Source: Paenarthrobacter nitroguajacolicus JCM 14115
Lineage (GTDB): Bacteria; Actinomycetota; Actinomycetes; Actinomycetales; Micrococcaceae
Assembly: GCA_001313365.1 (NCBI GenBank)
Contig: BBFS01000133.1
Location: forward strand, 1-10,150
Direction of reading: 5' to 3'
Length of the DNA: 10,150 nt
Of this stretch, positions 1 through 7,119 are shown piece by piece (position 1 is the first letter of the stretch; every line of letters begins with the position of its first letter). The translations under genes and the position numbers were made by a program. The notes below the pieces were generated by a model. That model had not been told where the DNA came from. It saw only the letters and a program-made list of their open reading frames with translations, and did no database searches.

Positions 1-501
1 GACACTTCCTGGGGGGGCGGCACTCCGCAGGAAGCCGCCGACGCCGGTACCAACCGTCCGGATTCAGCCACGGTAACGCTCGCGGACGCCCGTTCGGAAG
101 CCCCCCCTTCCGACGGCGGCAACGGCACCGAAGAGGGCGACAGCACCGCCGTCGAGCCCGTAACGTTGGCGAGCCGACGCAGCCAACTTGCGGTGGACCT
201 CGCCGCTGAAGTAGTGCTGCTGGACGGCGAGTCGGTTTCCTTTACTGGCATGGAATACAAGCTGCTGCGCTACCTCGTGGTCAACTGCTCACGGGCCATC
301 AGTCGTGAAGAATTGCAACGTTTTTTGGAGTCATTTGACCTCCCCGGCGCGGCATTTCGCTCTATCGACGTTTATGTTGGAAGGGTGCGGCGGAAGCTAG
401 GCTCCGCCCGACACACCGTCGCCACCGTCCGTGGTGGCGGCTACCAGTTCGTGCCAGGGCCCTATGCCACAGTGCGCGGACCTGCGGAATACAGCATCTA
501 A
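1..501 (+). CDS. Winged-helix (OmpR/PhoB-type) DNA-binding protein, 5' end missing
   Basis: The frame is open from the window edge to the TAA at 499-501. The last 85 or so residues form an OmpR/PhoB-type winged helix: FTGMEYKLLRYLVV (first helix), SREELQRFL (second helix), SIDVYVGRVRRKLG (recognition helix) and TVRGGGYQFVP (C-terminal wing). No receiver domain is visible. The 55 codons before the TTG at 166 encode a low-complexity stretch rich in Gly, Ser, Thr, Asp and Glu, more like a disordered linker than a receiver. It is probably a transcriptional regulator, either a stand-alone winged-helix protein or the C-terminal part of a larger one. The TTG at 166 is a possible start but has no convincing ribosome binding site, and a start beyond the window is more likely. 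Seven-base runs at 11-17 (G) and 101-107 (C) make the upstream frame uncertain. Target genes are unknown. Confidence 0.75.
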   Translation, partial: DTSWGGGTPQEAADAGTNRPDSATVTLADARSEAPPSDGGNGTEEGDSTAVEPVTLASRRSQLAVDLAAEVVLLDGESVSFTGMEYKLLRYLVVNCSRAISREELQRFLESFDLPGAAFRSIDVYVGRVRRKLGSARHTVATVRGGGYQFVPGPYATVRGPAEYSI

Positions 502-566
502 GTTCGCTGTTGTTAAAGATCAACGCCCCCCGCAATTTGCATGACCGCTGTTGTTTGAAATGAAGG

Positions 567-597
567 CCGGCTGTTTGCCGGTGAAACGTAAAGGATC
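567..597 (+). promoter_or_regulatory. Leader hairpin and ribosome binding site of bcp
   Basis: CCGGC (567-571), a TGTTT loop and GCCGG (577-581) form a perfect 5-bp hairpin. It is followed by AAAGGATC (590-597) just before the ATG at 601, which serves as the Shine-Dalgarno sequence. The hairpin ends 8 bases before the purine-rich site, so it could modulate initiation, but it could also be incidental. No clear -35/-10 pair is visible in the 99-base gap. Confidence 0.4.
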
Positions 598-600
598 GCC

Positions 601-1071
601 ATGACCCAGAAACTCCTCGTCGGAACGCAAGCACCTGATTTCGCGCTTCTTGACGCCGACGGCACCAAGGTCTCGCTGTCCGATTACCGCGGACGCAACG
701 TCATTGTGTACTTCTACCCGAAGGCAGCCACCCCCCCGGCTGCACCACCGAGGCTTGCGACTTCCGCGACAACCTCGCCAGCCTGCAGGGCAAGGGCTAC
801 GACGTCATCGGGATCTCCCCCGGACGGCCCTGAGGACCTCGCTAAGTTCACCGGTGAATTCGCCCTGACCTTCCCGTTGCTCTCCGACGAAAACCACTCC
901 GTGGCACTCGCTTACGGCGCTTGGGGCGAGAAGCTGGTCGACGGCGAAATCGTCGAAGGCCTGGTCCGCTCCACCGTTGTCCTCGACGGCGAAGGCACCG
1001 TGAAGCTCACCCAGTACCAGGTTTCCGCGCAGGGCCACGTCCAGGCGCTCAAGGATGAGCTGGGCGTCTAA
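601..1071 (+). CDS. bcp: Thioredoxin-dependent peroxiredoxin, Bcp/PrxQ type (internal double frameshift)
   Basis: Bcp reduces hydrogen and organic peroxides with a reactive cysteine recycled by thioredoxin. The N-terminus (GTQAPDFALLDADGTKVSLS, YRGRNVIVYFYPKAATP) and the C-terminus (DGPEDLAKFTGEF, FPLLSDENHSVALAYGAWGEK, RSTVVLDGEGTV) are typical, and the length of about 155 residues suits the family. As written, residues 45-74 are scrambled because the seven-C run at 731-737 moves the frame. The second frame there reads TPGCTTEACDFRDNLASLQG, which holds the peroxidatic Cys (in PGCT) and, five residues on, the resolving Cys. A five-C run near 807-812 restores the first frame. The open frame as written would therefore lack the active site; sequence error is the likely cause. 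The start at 601 is supported by the site at 590-597. The gene appears monocistronic, ending at the terminator at 1135-1164. Confidence 0.9.
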   Translation: MTQKLLVGTQAPDFALLDADGTKVSLSDYRGRNVIVYFYPKAATPPAAPPRLATSATTSPACRARATTSSGSPPDGPEDLAKFTGEFALTFPLLSDENHSVALAYGAWGEKLVDGEIVEGLVRSTVVLDGEGTVKLTQYQVSAQGHVQALKDELGV

Positions 1072-1126
1072 CCCTCTCTCACATCCCGCGTGCTTGAGGG
1101 GAATCCCTCTCGCACATAACTGCACA
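1072..1126 (+). repeat. Two degenerate copies of a 32-33 bp dispersed repeat after bcp
   Basis: The base after the bcp stop begins CCCTCTCTCACAT (1072-1084). A related CCCTCTCGCACAT follows at 1105-1117, a spacing of 33 bases. The 18 bases at 1073-1090, with core CTCTCTCACATCCCGCG, are identical to 5098-5115, the start of the tandem array after the anti-sigma gene. The repeat starts immediately after the stop codon and points in the direction of the gene. A short GAGGG/CCCTC stem lies between the two copies (1096-1109). Function unknown. Confidence 0.7.
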
Positions 1127-1134
1127 AATCGTGT

Positions 1135-1166
1135 AACGCCCGCCCACTTTTGTGAGCGGGCGTTTC
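1135..1166 (+). terminator. Intrinsic terminator of bcp
   Basis: AACGCCCGC (1135-1143) pairs perfectly with GCGGGCGTT (1156-1164). An inner CAC-TTTT-GTG extends the hairpin past a single C/A mismatch. The pairing runs into TTTC, a short T tract as is common in high-GC actinobacteria. It lies 64 bases after the bcp stop and ends transcription before the next operon. Confidence 0.85.
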
Positions 1167-1210
1167 ATGTGTCGTGACTAAACGTGACAAATACCCAGCA
1201 GCATTAGTTA

Positions 1211-2341
1211 ATGGAGCCATGGTCTCCTCCCCCCACCGTGCGCCACGCTGTCGTCGTCGAAGATGACGCTGACATCCGCGGCCTCCTCGTCCTCATTTTG
1301 GAGCAGCTCGATTTCGTGGTGACGGAAGCACCTGACGGTCTCTCCGGCGTCGAAGCTGTCCGCAGAACCAACGCCGAACTGGTGACGCTGGACATCAACC
1401 TCCCGGACATCGACGGCATGGAAGTCTGCCGTCGCCTCCGCGAATTCTCCGACGCTACATCCTGATGCTCACCGCCCGGGCCGACGAGATTGACCGGCTC
1501 AACGGCTGGACACCGGCGCGGACGATTACATCAACAAACCCTTCAGCCCCAAGGAACTCCAGGCGCGCATCCGTGCCCTGTTCCGCCGCGCCCGCACGCC
1601 CGCCGTGCCCGCCGAGGTCACCGGCCAGAACGACGAACTCGCCCGCGCAGCGGTGGTGCAGCAGAGCCTCCTGCCGCGCGAAACGGTCCGCCTCAGCGGT
1701 TACGACGTCGCTGGCGCCTTCCGCCCTTCGCGCAGCGTTGGTGGGGACTTCTATGACTGGTACCAGACCCGTGACGGCATGCACTTCACGTTCGCGGACG
1801 CCATGGGCAAGGGCATGGGTGCCGCACTGATCGCAGCAACGGTCCGCGCCGTGATGCGTTCAGTAGCTGACACCCCCCCGGCCATAGACGCTGCGTTCGG
1901 CTCGGCCAGCGCCACCATTGCCTCTGACCTGGACCAGTCCGGTTCCTTCGTCACCATGTTCCACGCGCGGCTGGACAGCGCCTCGGGCACGCTCAGCTAT
2001 ATCGACGCCGGCCATGGACTTGCGCTGCACGTTCCCGCTGAGGGGGGGCGGCGCGGAGGCTGGTCTCCGCCGGACCGCCCGTCGGGATCCTGGACAACCA
2101 GGTGTGGCCCGCTTCGGAGCTCGACCTGGAACCGGGCGATTCCCTGGTGATCGTCAGCGACGGCGTTCTCGACGCCCACAATTCCTTGGAGGACTTCCAG
2201 CGGAACGTGGAGAAGGTGGCACGGAGCGGAGCTACTGCGGACGATGTGTGCGCCGCCCTGCTCGAGTTGGCACCGGCGGCGACCGCCGAAGATGACGTGA
2301 CCGCCGTCGTCGTACGCCGAAAACCAAACGCAGGACTGTAG
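1211..2341 (+). CDS. Fused response-regulator receiver and SpoIIE/RsbU-type PP2C phosphatase (frameshifted)
   Basis: After repair the product is about 376 residues. Residues 12-130 are a CheY-like receiver: acidic pair in [11 protein letters not shown], phospho-acceptor Asp near 61 in [12 protein letters not shown], the Thr in LTARADE, and the conserved Lys in [11 protein letters not shown] short linker ([18 protein letters not shown], the usual pre-PP2C helix) leads to a SpoIIE-type PP2C domain with [31 protein letters not shown] and EDDVTAVVV carrying the metal-binding acidic residues. Such proteins dephosphorylate STAS anti-anti-sigma factors when their receiver is activated by a histidine kinase. 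The likely substrate is the STAS protein at 4349-4684. Three shifts break the frame: one base lost near 1456, one lost near 1507 (in N-G-L-D-T-G), and the seven-G run at 2042-2048; they sum to zero. ATG 1211 follows an in-frame stop at 1205 and has no ribosome binding site, so the transcript may be leaderless; GTG 1238 is an alternative start. Confidence 0.9.
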
Positions 2342-2346
2342 ACCGC

Positions 2347-2357
2347 AAAAGGGGGGG
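2347..2357 (+). promoter_or_regulatory. Ribosome binding site of the glycosyltransferase gene, with inflated G run
   Basis: AAAA followed by seven Gs ends four bases before the GTG start at 2362 and 16 bases after the phosphatase stop. A purine block of this kind is a plausible Shine-Dalgarno site, and it supports GTG 2362 as the start. Seven Gs is probably an overcall, like the other seven-base runs, so true spacing and strength cannot be read from it. Confidence 0.5.
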
Positions 2358-2361
2358 ATTT

Positions 2362-4359
2362 GTGACACGTTTCTGGACTCGGCTGATCGTTGTGCTGACG
2401 GTCATTCTGGGCGTCAACTACGTGGCGTGGCGGTGGATGGCATCGCTGAACTGGGACGCGTGGTGGATAGCCGTTCCGCTGGTGATCGCCGAGACGTACA
2501 GCCTGATCGACGTCATGTTGTTCGGCCTGACCGTGTGGAACATCAAATTCCGGAAACCGCCACCCCCCCTGCCCCGGAGACGGCCACAGTGGACGTCTTC
2601 ATCACCACGTACAACGAGCCCTTGGATCTGGTGATGACCACGGCTTTGGCGGCCAAGGACATCCGCTGGCCGCACAGTACGTGGATTCTCGACGACGGCG
2701 ACCGGCCCGAAATGCGCGAACTCGCCGAGTCCAACGGGATCGGCTACGTCACCCGCGGCGCCGATTGGACGCCGGACATGCCGCGGCACGCCAAGGCCGG
2801 CAACCTGAACAACGCACTCATGGTCACCTCTGGCGAGTACCTGTTGATTCTCGACGCCGACCAGATCCCCCCCGAGCCTGACATCCTGGACAAGACGCTG
2901 GCTACTTCAACGACGACAAAGTGGCGCTCGTCCAGACTCCGCAGTACTTCATCAACGTCCCCCCCGCCGACGACCCCCCCTCGGCAGCCAGGCTCCCCTG
3001 TTCTACGGCCCCCCCATCCAACAGGGCAAGGACGGCTGGAACGCGGCATTCTTCTGCGGGTCCAACGCGGTCCTCCGCCGGGAAGCCCTCATGCAGCTGG
3101 GCCTGGTGGGCTACGTCAAAGCCACCGAGAAGAGTGTCCGGCGAGCCCTCGCCGCTTCGCGTACAGCCATTAAGAAGGCACGCCGATCACCCGAGGCCGA
3201 GAACCCGCTGGTTGAGCAAATGCTGGACGAGGTGGAGGCCGCAACGGAATCCGCGCAGAAGGAACTCGAAGCCGGGGGCATCCCTCAGCGAAATCACGTA
3301 CCGGGTTCGCCGCCAAGTGGACGACGCCGTCCGCACCCTCGTGGCCGCCGACTTCTCAGCACTCCAATCGGACCTCGAGGAGATCGCAGCCATGGAACTC
3401 GCCCACGTCGGCGAGTCGGGCGTGACCACCGTGGCGACTGACGCCGTCGACCGTATGTCCGGACGCGACTGGTCCCCGCTGGGTGCGCTCGAGTCGGTTC
3501 ACGCTGTCCTGGACGCCATCTCGGTGGAACGCACCGACGAGGCCCAGCCAATCATGCCGCTGGCCACCATCTCCGTCACCGAGGACATGGCCACCGCGAT
3601 GCGCCTGCATGGCCTGGGTTGGAAGAGCGTTTACCACCACGAAATCCTCGCCAATGGGCTGGCCCCCCTGAGGACGTCAAGACCATGCTGACCCAGCGTC
3701 TCCGCTGGGCCCAAGGCACCATGCAGGTCCTCCTCCGCGAGAACCCCCCCTGGTCCAACGCCGGCTCACGTGGGGCCAGCGACTCATGTACTTCTCCACC
3801 ATGTGGACCTACCTGAGCGGTTTCGCTGCCGTGGTCTATTTCGCGGCGCCCATCATCTACCTGACGCTCGGCATCCTCCCGGTCAACAGCATCAGTTTCG
3901 ACTTCTTCATCCGCTTCATCCCGTTCATGGTGGTGAATCAACTGCTGTTCCTGGTGGCCGGACATGGGATTCCCACCTGGCGCGGACAGCAGTACAGCCT
4001 CGCGCTGTTCCCCCCCACCTGGATCAAGGCGTGCACGACGGCGGCCCGGAACGTTTGGTTCGGGCGTCCCCTCGGGTTCGCCGTCACCCCCAAAGCCCGG
4101 CAAAGCGGCGGGCCCAGTTGGAGCCTGATCCGGCCGCAGATCATCGTCGCGGTGCTGCTGGCGGTGGCGCTGGTTGTTGGCCTTATCCGGCTGCTCGCCG
4201 GAATGTCCGAGCCCCCTGGGCACACTGGTGAACGTGGCATGGGTTGCGTTCGATCTGGTGGTCCTGAGCGTGCTGGTCAAAGCAGTTTTGTACAAGGGTT
4301 TCGTGCCCGAAGTTGTCGGGCCAGAGCGCCCCGAGGAGAGGAATGCAGATGCAGTTTAG
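2362..4359 (+). CDS. Membrane family 2 glycosyltransferase, cellulose-synthase-like, with long helical insertion (multiply frameshifted)
   Basis: The repaired protein is about 659 residues. Two N-terminal membrane segments (about 8-30 and 34-58) precede a cytosolic GT2 domain: TVDVFITTYNEP, the first Asp in ILDDGDR, the DAD motif (about 164-166), NVPADDPLGSQAPLFYGPIQ, FFCGSNAVLRREAL, TED (402-404) and QRLRW (440-444). These are the D, DxD, TED and QxxRW motifs of processive synthases that polymerise and export a polysaccharide. Four more membrane segments follow (YLSGFAAVVYFAAPIIYLTL, FIPFMVVNQLLFLV, IIVAVLLAVALVVGLIRLL and WVAFDLVVLSVLVKAVL). No PilZ domain is present. About 150 residues between AVLRREAL and TED are an Ala/Glu/Arg-rich helical insertion (245-398). 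Frame changes occur near 2563, 2905, 2974, 3273, 3663, 3744 and 4211; the inferred shifts sum to nine, returning to the frame of the TAG at 4357. The sugar polymerised is unknown. Confidence 0.88.
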
Positions 4360-4684
4360 CTATGAGGTCAACGACTCCTACGCGGAGGTGAAGAGCGTGG
4401 GCCGGCTGAACATGGTGGCAGCGCCCAAGCTTCGGGAAGTAGTGGCCGAGGTTGTGGCCGCCGGCTCCAGCCGCGTTGTGGTGAACCTGGCAGAAACCGA
4501 CTTCATGGATTCCTCCGGGCTCGGCGCACTCATCGGCTGCCTCAAAGCTGCGCGTCAGGCAGGCGGTGATCTCCGGATCGCAGGAGTGCAGCCGCAGGTC
4601 AAAATGGTCCTGGAACTGACCAACATGGACAGGGTACTCACTGCGTACCCCCCCACCGCAGAAGCTGCGTTCGGCGATGACTGA
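4349..4684 (+). CDS. STAS-domain anti-anti-sigma factor (SpoIIAA/RsbV-like)
   Basis: A 111-residue single-domain STAS protein. It contains VGRLNMVAAPKLREVV, VVVNLAETDFMDSSGLGALIG and LRIAGVQPQVKMVLELTNMDRV, the normal order in SpoIIAA/RsbV. Ser56, the second Ser of DSSG, is the expected phosphorylation site. In this family the unphosphorylated protein binds the anti-sigma kinase and frees the kinase's partner; a PP2C enzyme such as the one at 1211-2341 reactivates it. I chose ATG 4349 because GAGGAGAGG (4333-4341) is 7 bases upstream; the ATG at 4343 is too close to that site. The gene overlaps the end of the glycosyltransferase gene by 11 bases and the next gene by 8, suggesting translational coupling. 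A seven-C run at 4648-4654 leaves the frame intact but may add a Pro. Confidence 0.92.
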   Translation: MQFSYEVNDSYAEVKSVGRLNMVAAPKLREVVAEVVAAGSSRVVVNLAETDFMDSSGLGALIGCLKAARQAGGDLRIAGVQPQVKMVLELTNMDRVLTAYPPTAEAAFGDD

Positions 4685-5096
4685 GGTCATCGCCCACCGG
4701 GGCTTTCACGGGCCGTCCAACGAGGAAGCCATCGAGGCCATCCACAATGAGTTGGACGCCCTGTGGGACGACGCCTCCTTCGTGCCGGACATGGACCGGA
4801 TGACCTTCGCTACGGCCGTCATCGAGGCTGCGGCGAACATCGTGCAGCATGCGCTTCCTGTGGCAGAGAAGCCCGTGGAGATCGACGTCGACATCAGTGT
4901 CCGTCCCTCCCGGCTGGTCGCCCGGGTTAGTGCGTTCAACGCCCGTGAGCCATTTGCGAATGACATGCAGGCTTCGATGCCGGATTCGGATGCGGAGTCC
5001 GGGCGCGGGTTGGCTCTCATCGAGGCGCTGGTGAGCACTGTGACCTTCGAGCGCCAAGACGGCACCAACACGTGGATTCTGACCCGCAACACCTGA
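4677..5096 (+). CDS. RsbW/SpoIIAB-like anti-sigma ATPase (serine kinase fold) with atypical G1 box
   Basis: A 139-residue GHKL-type ATPase of the HATPase_c_2 kind used by anti-sigma factors. The N box is IEAAANIVQHA (Glu50, Asn54, His58) and the G2 glycine loop is ESGRGLALIEALV (about 107-119), followed by the terminal strands VTFERQDGTNTWIL. In known systems this protein binds a sigma factor or other client and phosphorylates the STAS partner. The usual G1 box (Asp-x-Gly-x-Gly after the third strand) is not recognisable: the region reads RVSAFNAREPF. Nucleotide binding may be weakened, or the local sequence may be wrong. Its ATG lies inside the end of the STAS gene (8-base overlap), so the two are made together. 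No sigma factor gene is in the window, so its client is either encoded elsewhere or is not a sigma factor. Confidence 0.88.
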   Translation: MTEVIAHRGFHGPSNEEAIEAIHNELDALWDDASFVPDMDRMTFATAVIEAAANIVQHALPVAEKPVEIDVDISVRPSRLVARVSAFNAREPFANDMQASMPDSDAESGRGLALIEALVSTVTFERQDGTNTWILTRNT

Positions 5097-5098
5097 TC

Positions 5099-5290
5099 CT
5101 CTCTCACATCCCGCGCCCTTCAACGCCACGCTCTATCACCTCCCGCGCGCTTCAACGCCACGCTCTATCACCACCCGCGCGCTTCAACGCGACGCTCTAT
5201 CACCTCCCGTGCCCTTCAACGCCACGCTCTATCACCACCCACCTGCTTCAGGCGCAACGCTCTCTCCACCCACATGCTTCAGGCGCAACG
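5099..5290 (+). repeat. Tandem array of six 32-bp repeats
   Basis: Six head-to-tail units run at 5099-5130, 5131-5162, 5163-5194, 5195-5226, 5227-5259 and 5260-5290 (32, 32, 32, 32, 33 and 31 bases). The first four units are nearly identical, sharing CTCTATCACC or CTCTCTCACA at the start and CTTCAACGC near the end. The last two are more diverged (CTTCAGGCGCAACG). There are no unique spacers, so it is not a CRISPR. The array starts two bases after the stop of the anti-sigma gene. The same unit occurs, degenerate, at 1072-1126 and, on the - strand, at 5945-5999. An open frame running through it encodes only the repeat and is not credible as a gene. The remaining spacer (5291-5378) shows nothing recognisable. 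Confidence 0.9.
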
Positions 5291-5378
5291 GGTTGTTCTG
5301 CCCATCGCCGCGCGACAACTCTGCGTGAAAGCATTCGGTGAGATCCGCCGTCGAGCGCTAAACGAAACTGGGGACTAA

Positions 5379-5940
5379 ATGAATTGCCGCACGCTTCGAA
5401 CATCAGCACGCCCCTTCGCGCTGGCCGCTGCCCTTGTCGTGGGATCTGTTGGGATTGCCGGCTGCAGCGTCCCCCGGCGAAACCAAACGGGAACCCAGCA
5501 AGGCACCTCCCATTACTTCCGAACCTGCTCCTGTGGCTGAAAGCATCGCCAAGTACGACGCTCTGACCGCGGAACTTGTTGCCGCCCTGGAAGAGAAGAT
5601 GCCCGGCATCACCTGGGCCGTGGACGATACGGCAGACATGAGTCCAGCCCAAGACGGCAGATGCATGCTCTATCTGCAAAGCATGCAAAGCAGCGCGGAC
5701 ATCGTGGAACCGTCCAGGAACTTTGAGGATCTCTTCGCTGCGGCCGATCCCGTCCTGGAGAAGCACGGATTCCCTGCCTTCGACGGCATCGATCCCGTTC
5801 CCGGCGGGTGGGTGGTAACGCGCAGCACAGATGCTGTTGGCGCCACGGTGAGCATCCGATCAAAGTTCCCGGCCTACCTCGAACTCACAGTCCCGGTTAA
5901 GTCCGAGAGCTGCGACCCGAAGGAAATTCCCGCCAGTTGA
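5379..5940 (+). CDS. Secreted lipoprotein of unknown function
   Basis: The start ATG at 5379 gives a lipoprotein signal peptide: Arg residues near the N-terminus, the hydrophobic stretch FALAAALVVGSVG, and the lipobox IAGC with the acylated Cys at about 29. One extra C in the five-C run at 5471-5475 shifts the frame; removing it joins this peptide to the downstream frame and gives about 186 residues. After the Cys comes a Pro/Ser/Lys/Glu-rich tether (about 30-50), then a globular part of about 135 residues that includes ITWAVDDTADMSP, RNFEDLFAAADPVLEKHGF and GGWVVTRSTDAVGATVSI. Two further Cys residues (in DGRCMLYLQ and SESCDPKE) could form a disulfide. I do not recognise the family. The weak purine site CTGGGGA is upstream. 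A sequence error is the likely cause of the shift. Confidence 0.78.
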
Positions 5941-5944
5941 CCCA

Positions 5945-5999
5945 AACCCGCGGGATGTGAGCGAGCGACCCACCCAAACCCAAGGGACATGAGAGAGCG
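5945..5999 (-). repeat. Two copies of the 32-bp dispersed repeat, - strand, after the aminotransferase gene
   Basis: On the - strand, CTCTCTCATGTCCCTTG (5997-5981) is followed 32 bases on by CTCGCTCACATCCCGCG (5965-5949). The second copy differs at one base from the 17-base core found at 1074-1090 and 5099-5115. Each copy continues into GGGTTTGGGT. Read on the - strand, the repeat begins six bases after the aminotransferase stop codon. That is the same orientation relative to the gene as at the other two sites. It fills the gap between the convergent lipoprotein and aminotransferase genes. Confidence 0.75.
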
Positions 6000-6005
6000 T
6001 GCGGG

Positions 6006-7107
6006 CTAGGCTTTCGCGATAGCCTCTTTCAGAGCGCCGAGCACCAGCGTGACAGAAGCCCTGTTGGCGTTCGGGCCCATCATGCCGATGCGCCATACAG
6101 TGTCCGCGAACTCCCCCCCGACGCCCGAGCCGATTTCCATGCTGAAGTTCTCCAGAAGGTAAGCGCGGACGGCAGCCGAGTTGACGCCGTCGGGCACTTT
6201 CACGGTGGTGAGGCTCGGCAACCGGCGCCCTCGGCAGCGAACAATTCGAGCCCCATCTCCTGAAGCCCAGCCTGCAAAGCCGCGCCAGCTGCACGGTGCC
6301 GGGCCTGCACATTCTCAAGGCCCTCAGCAAGGATGCGGTCCAGGGCGGCTTCGAGCCCGGCGATCATGGTGACCGGCGCTGTGTGGTGATACGTCCGGGC
6401 ACCACTGGCGGCACCGACATACCCGCCCAGCAGCCCGATATCGAGGTACCAGGAGCGCGGATCTTTGACGCGACGCTCAAAGGCACGGTCGGACACCGTG
6501 AAGGGCGAAAGTCCTGGCGGCACACCAAGGCATTTCTGCGTTCCGGCGTATCCGACGTCGATCCCCCCCAATCGTCCGCTCGGAGCTCCAGTCCGCCAAT
6601 GGACGTCACGGCGTCAGTGATCAGCAAGGCGTCTCCTTTACCGGCACCCAGCGCGGCGATGTCCGAGAGCACGCCGACGGAAGTCTCAGCGTGGACGGCG
6701 GCGATCACCTTGGGATTCGGGTGCGCGGACAGAACTCGCTCGGCATCTACGGGCTGGCCCCACTCGTGATCGACGCGGATCACCGTGGCCCCGCAACGCC
6801 GGGCGACTTCACACATGCGCGCCCCGAAGAGTCCGTTGACAGCGATTACTGCCACGTCGCCGTCGGACACGGTGTTCACGAAAGCCGCTTCCATCCCGCC
6901 GGAACCTGTGGCACTCAACGGGAGTGTGCGCGCATTGGAGGTACCCCCCCAAACAGTCCGGAGGCCTTCGCAGGTGTGGTCGAGCCGTTCGATGAACACA
7001 GGATCAAGGTGGCCGAGCACGGGATAGGCCAGGGCAGCCATGGCTTCGGGGTAGCAATTGCTCGGGCCGGGACCGAACAGGAACCTGGACGTCAGAATGT
7101 GCGGCAT
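6006..7107 (-). CDS. Class V aminotransferase, alanine/serine/ureidoglycine-glyoxylate type (frameshifted)
   Basis: A PLP enzyme of about 365 residues. Motifs in order: FLFGPGPSN, LGHLDPVFIE, the cofactor phosphate region SATGSGGMEAA, HAETSVGV, LLITDAVTSIGG with the Asp that contacts the PLP ring nitrogen, DVGYAGTQKCLGVPPGLSP with the Schiff-base Lys (about 190), then YHHTAPVTMI and the C-terminal LPSLTTVKVPDGV and WRIGMMG. This is the glyoxylate-accepting group (alanine-, serine- or ureidoglycine-glyoxylate aminotransferase; PucG-like). The amino donor cannot be fixed from sequence alone. A nearby OHCU decarboxylase gene makes a purine-degradation role plausible. Frame breaks lie at the seven-C run 6563-6569 (+ strand coordinates) and near 6222, where one base is missing; runs at 6113-6119 and 6944-6950 keep the frame. 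The start at 7107 has AAGGAG upstream. The transporter gene ends 12 bases before it, so the two form an operon. Confidence 0.88.
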
Positions 7108-7119
7108 GTGCGAACTCCT

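Noticed and set aside
1211..2341. Separate receiver gene and separate phosphatase gene
   Set aside because: The apparent stop after the receiver (near 1465) disappears once two single-base losses are repaired. The linker and the domain order then match fused receiver-PP2C proteins, with start and stop in one frame.
3576..4295. Long - strand open frame (239 codons) opposite the glycosyltransferase gene
   Set aside because: The + strand of the same region encodes the conserved TED, QxxRW and membrane segments. The - strand frame is a shadow of GC-rich third positions, with low-complexity His/Gly/Asp-rich product.
4313..4348. Earlier ATG start (4313) for the STAS gene
   Set aside because: It has no purine-rich site upstream and lies deep in the glycosyltransferase coding region, whereas ATG 4349 has GAGGAGAGG at a good distance and gives the normal length for the family.
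5099..5290. CRISPR array
   Set aside because: The units abut directly with no unique spacers, the copies drift in sequence, and no cas gene is present.
5072..5341. Open frame through the tandem repeats on the + strand
   Set aside because: It begins inside the anti-sigma gene in another frame and encodes only the translated 32-bp repeats; there is no ribosome binding site and no family resemblance.
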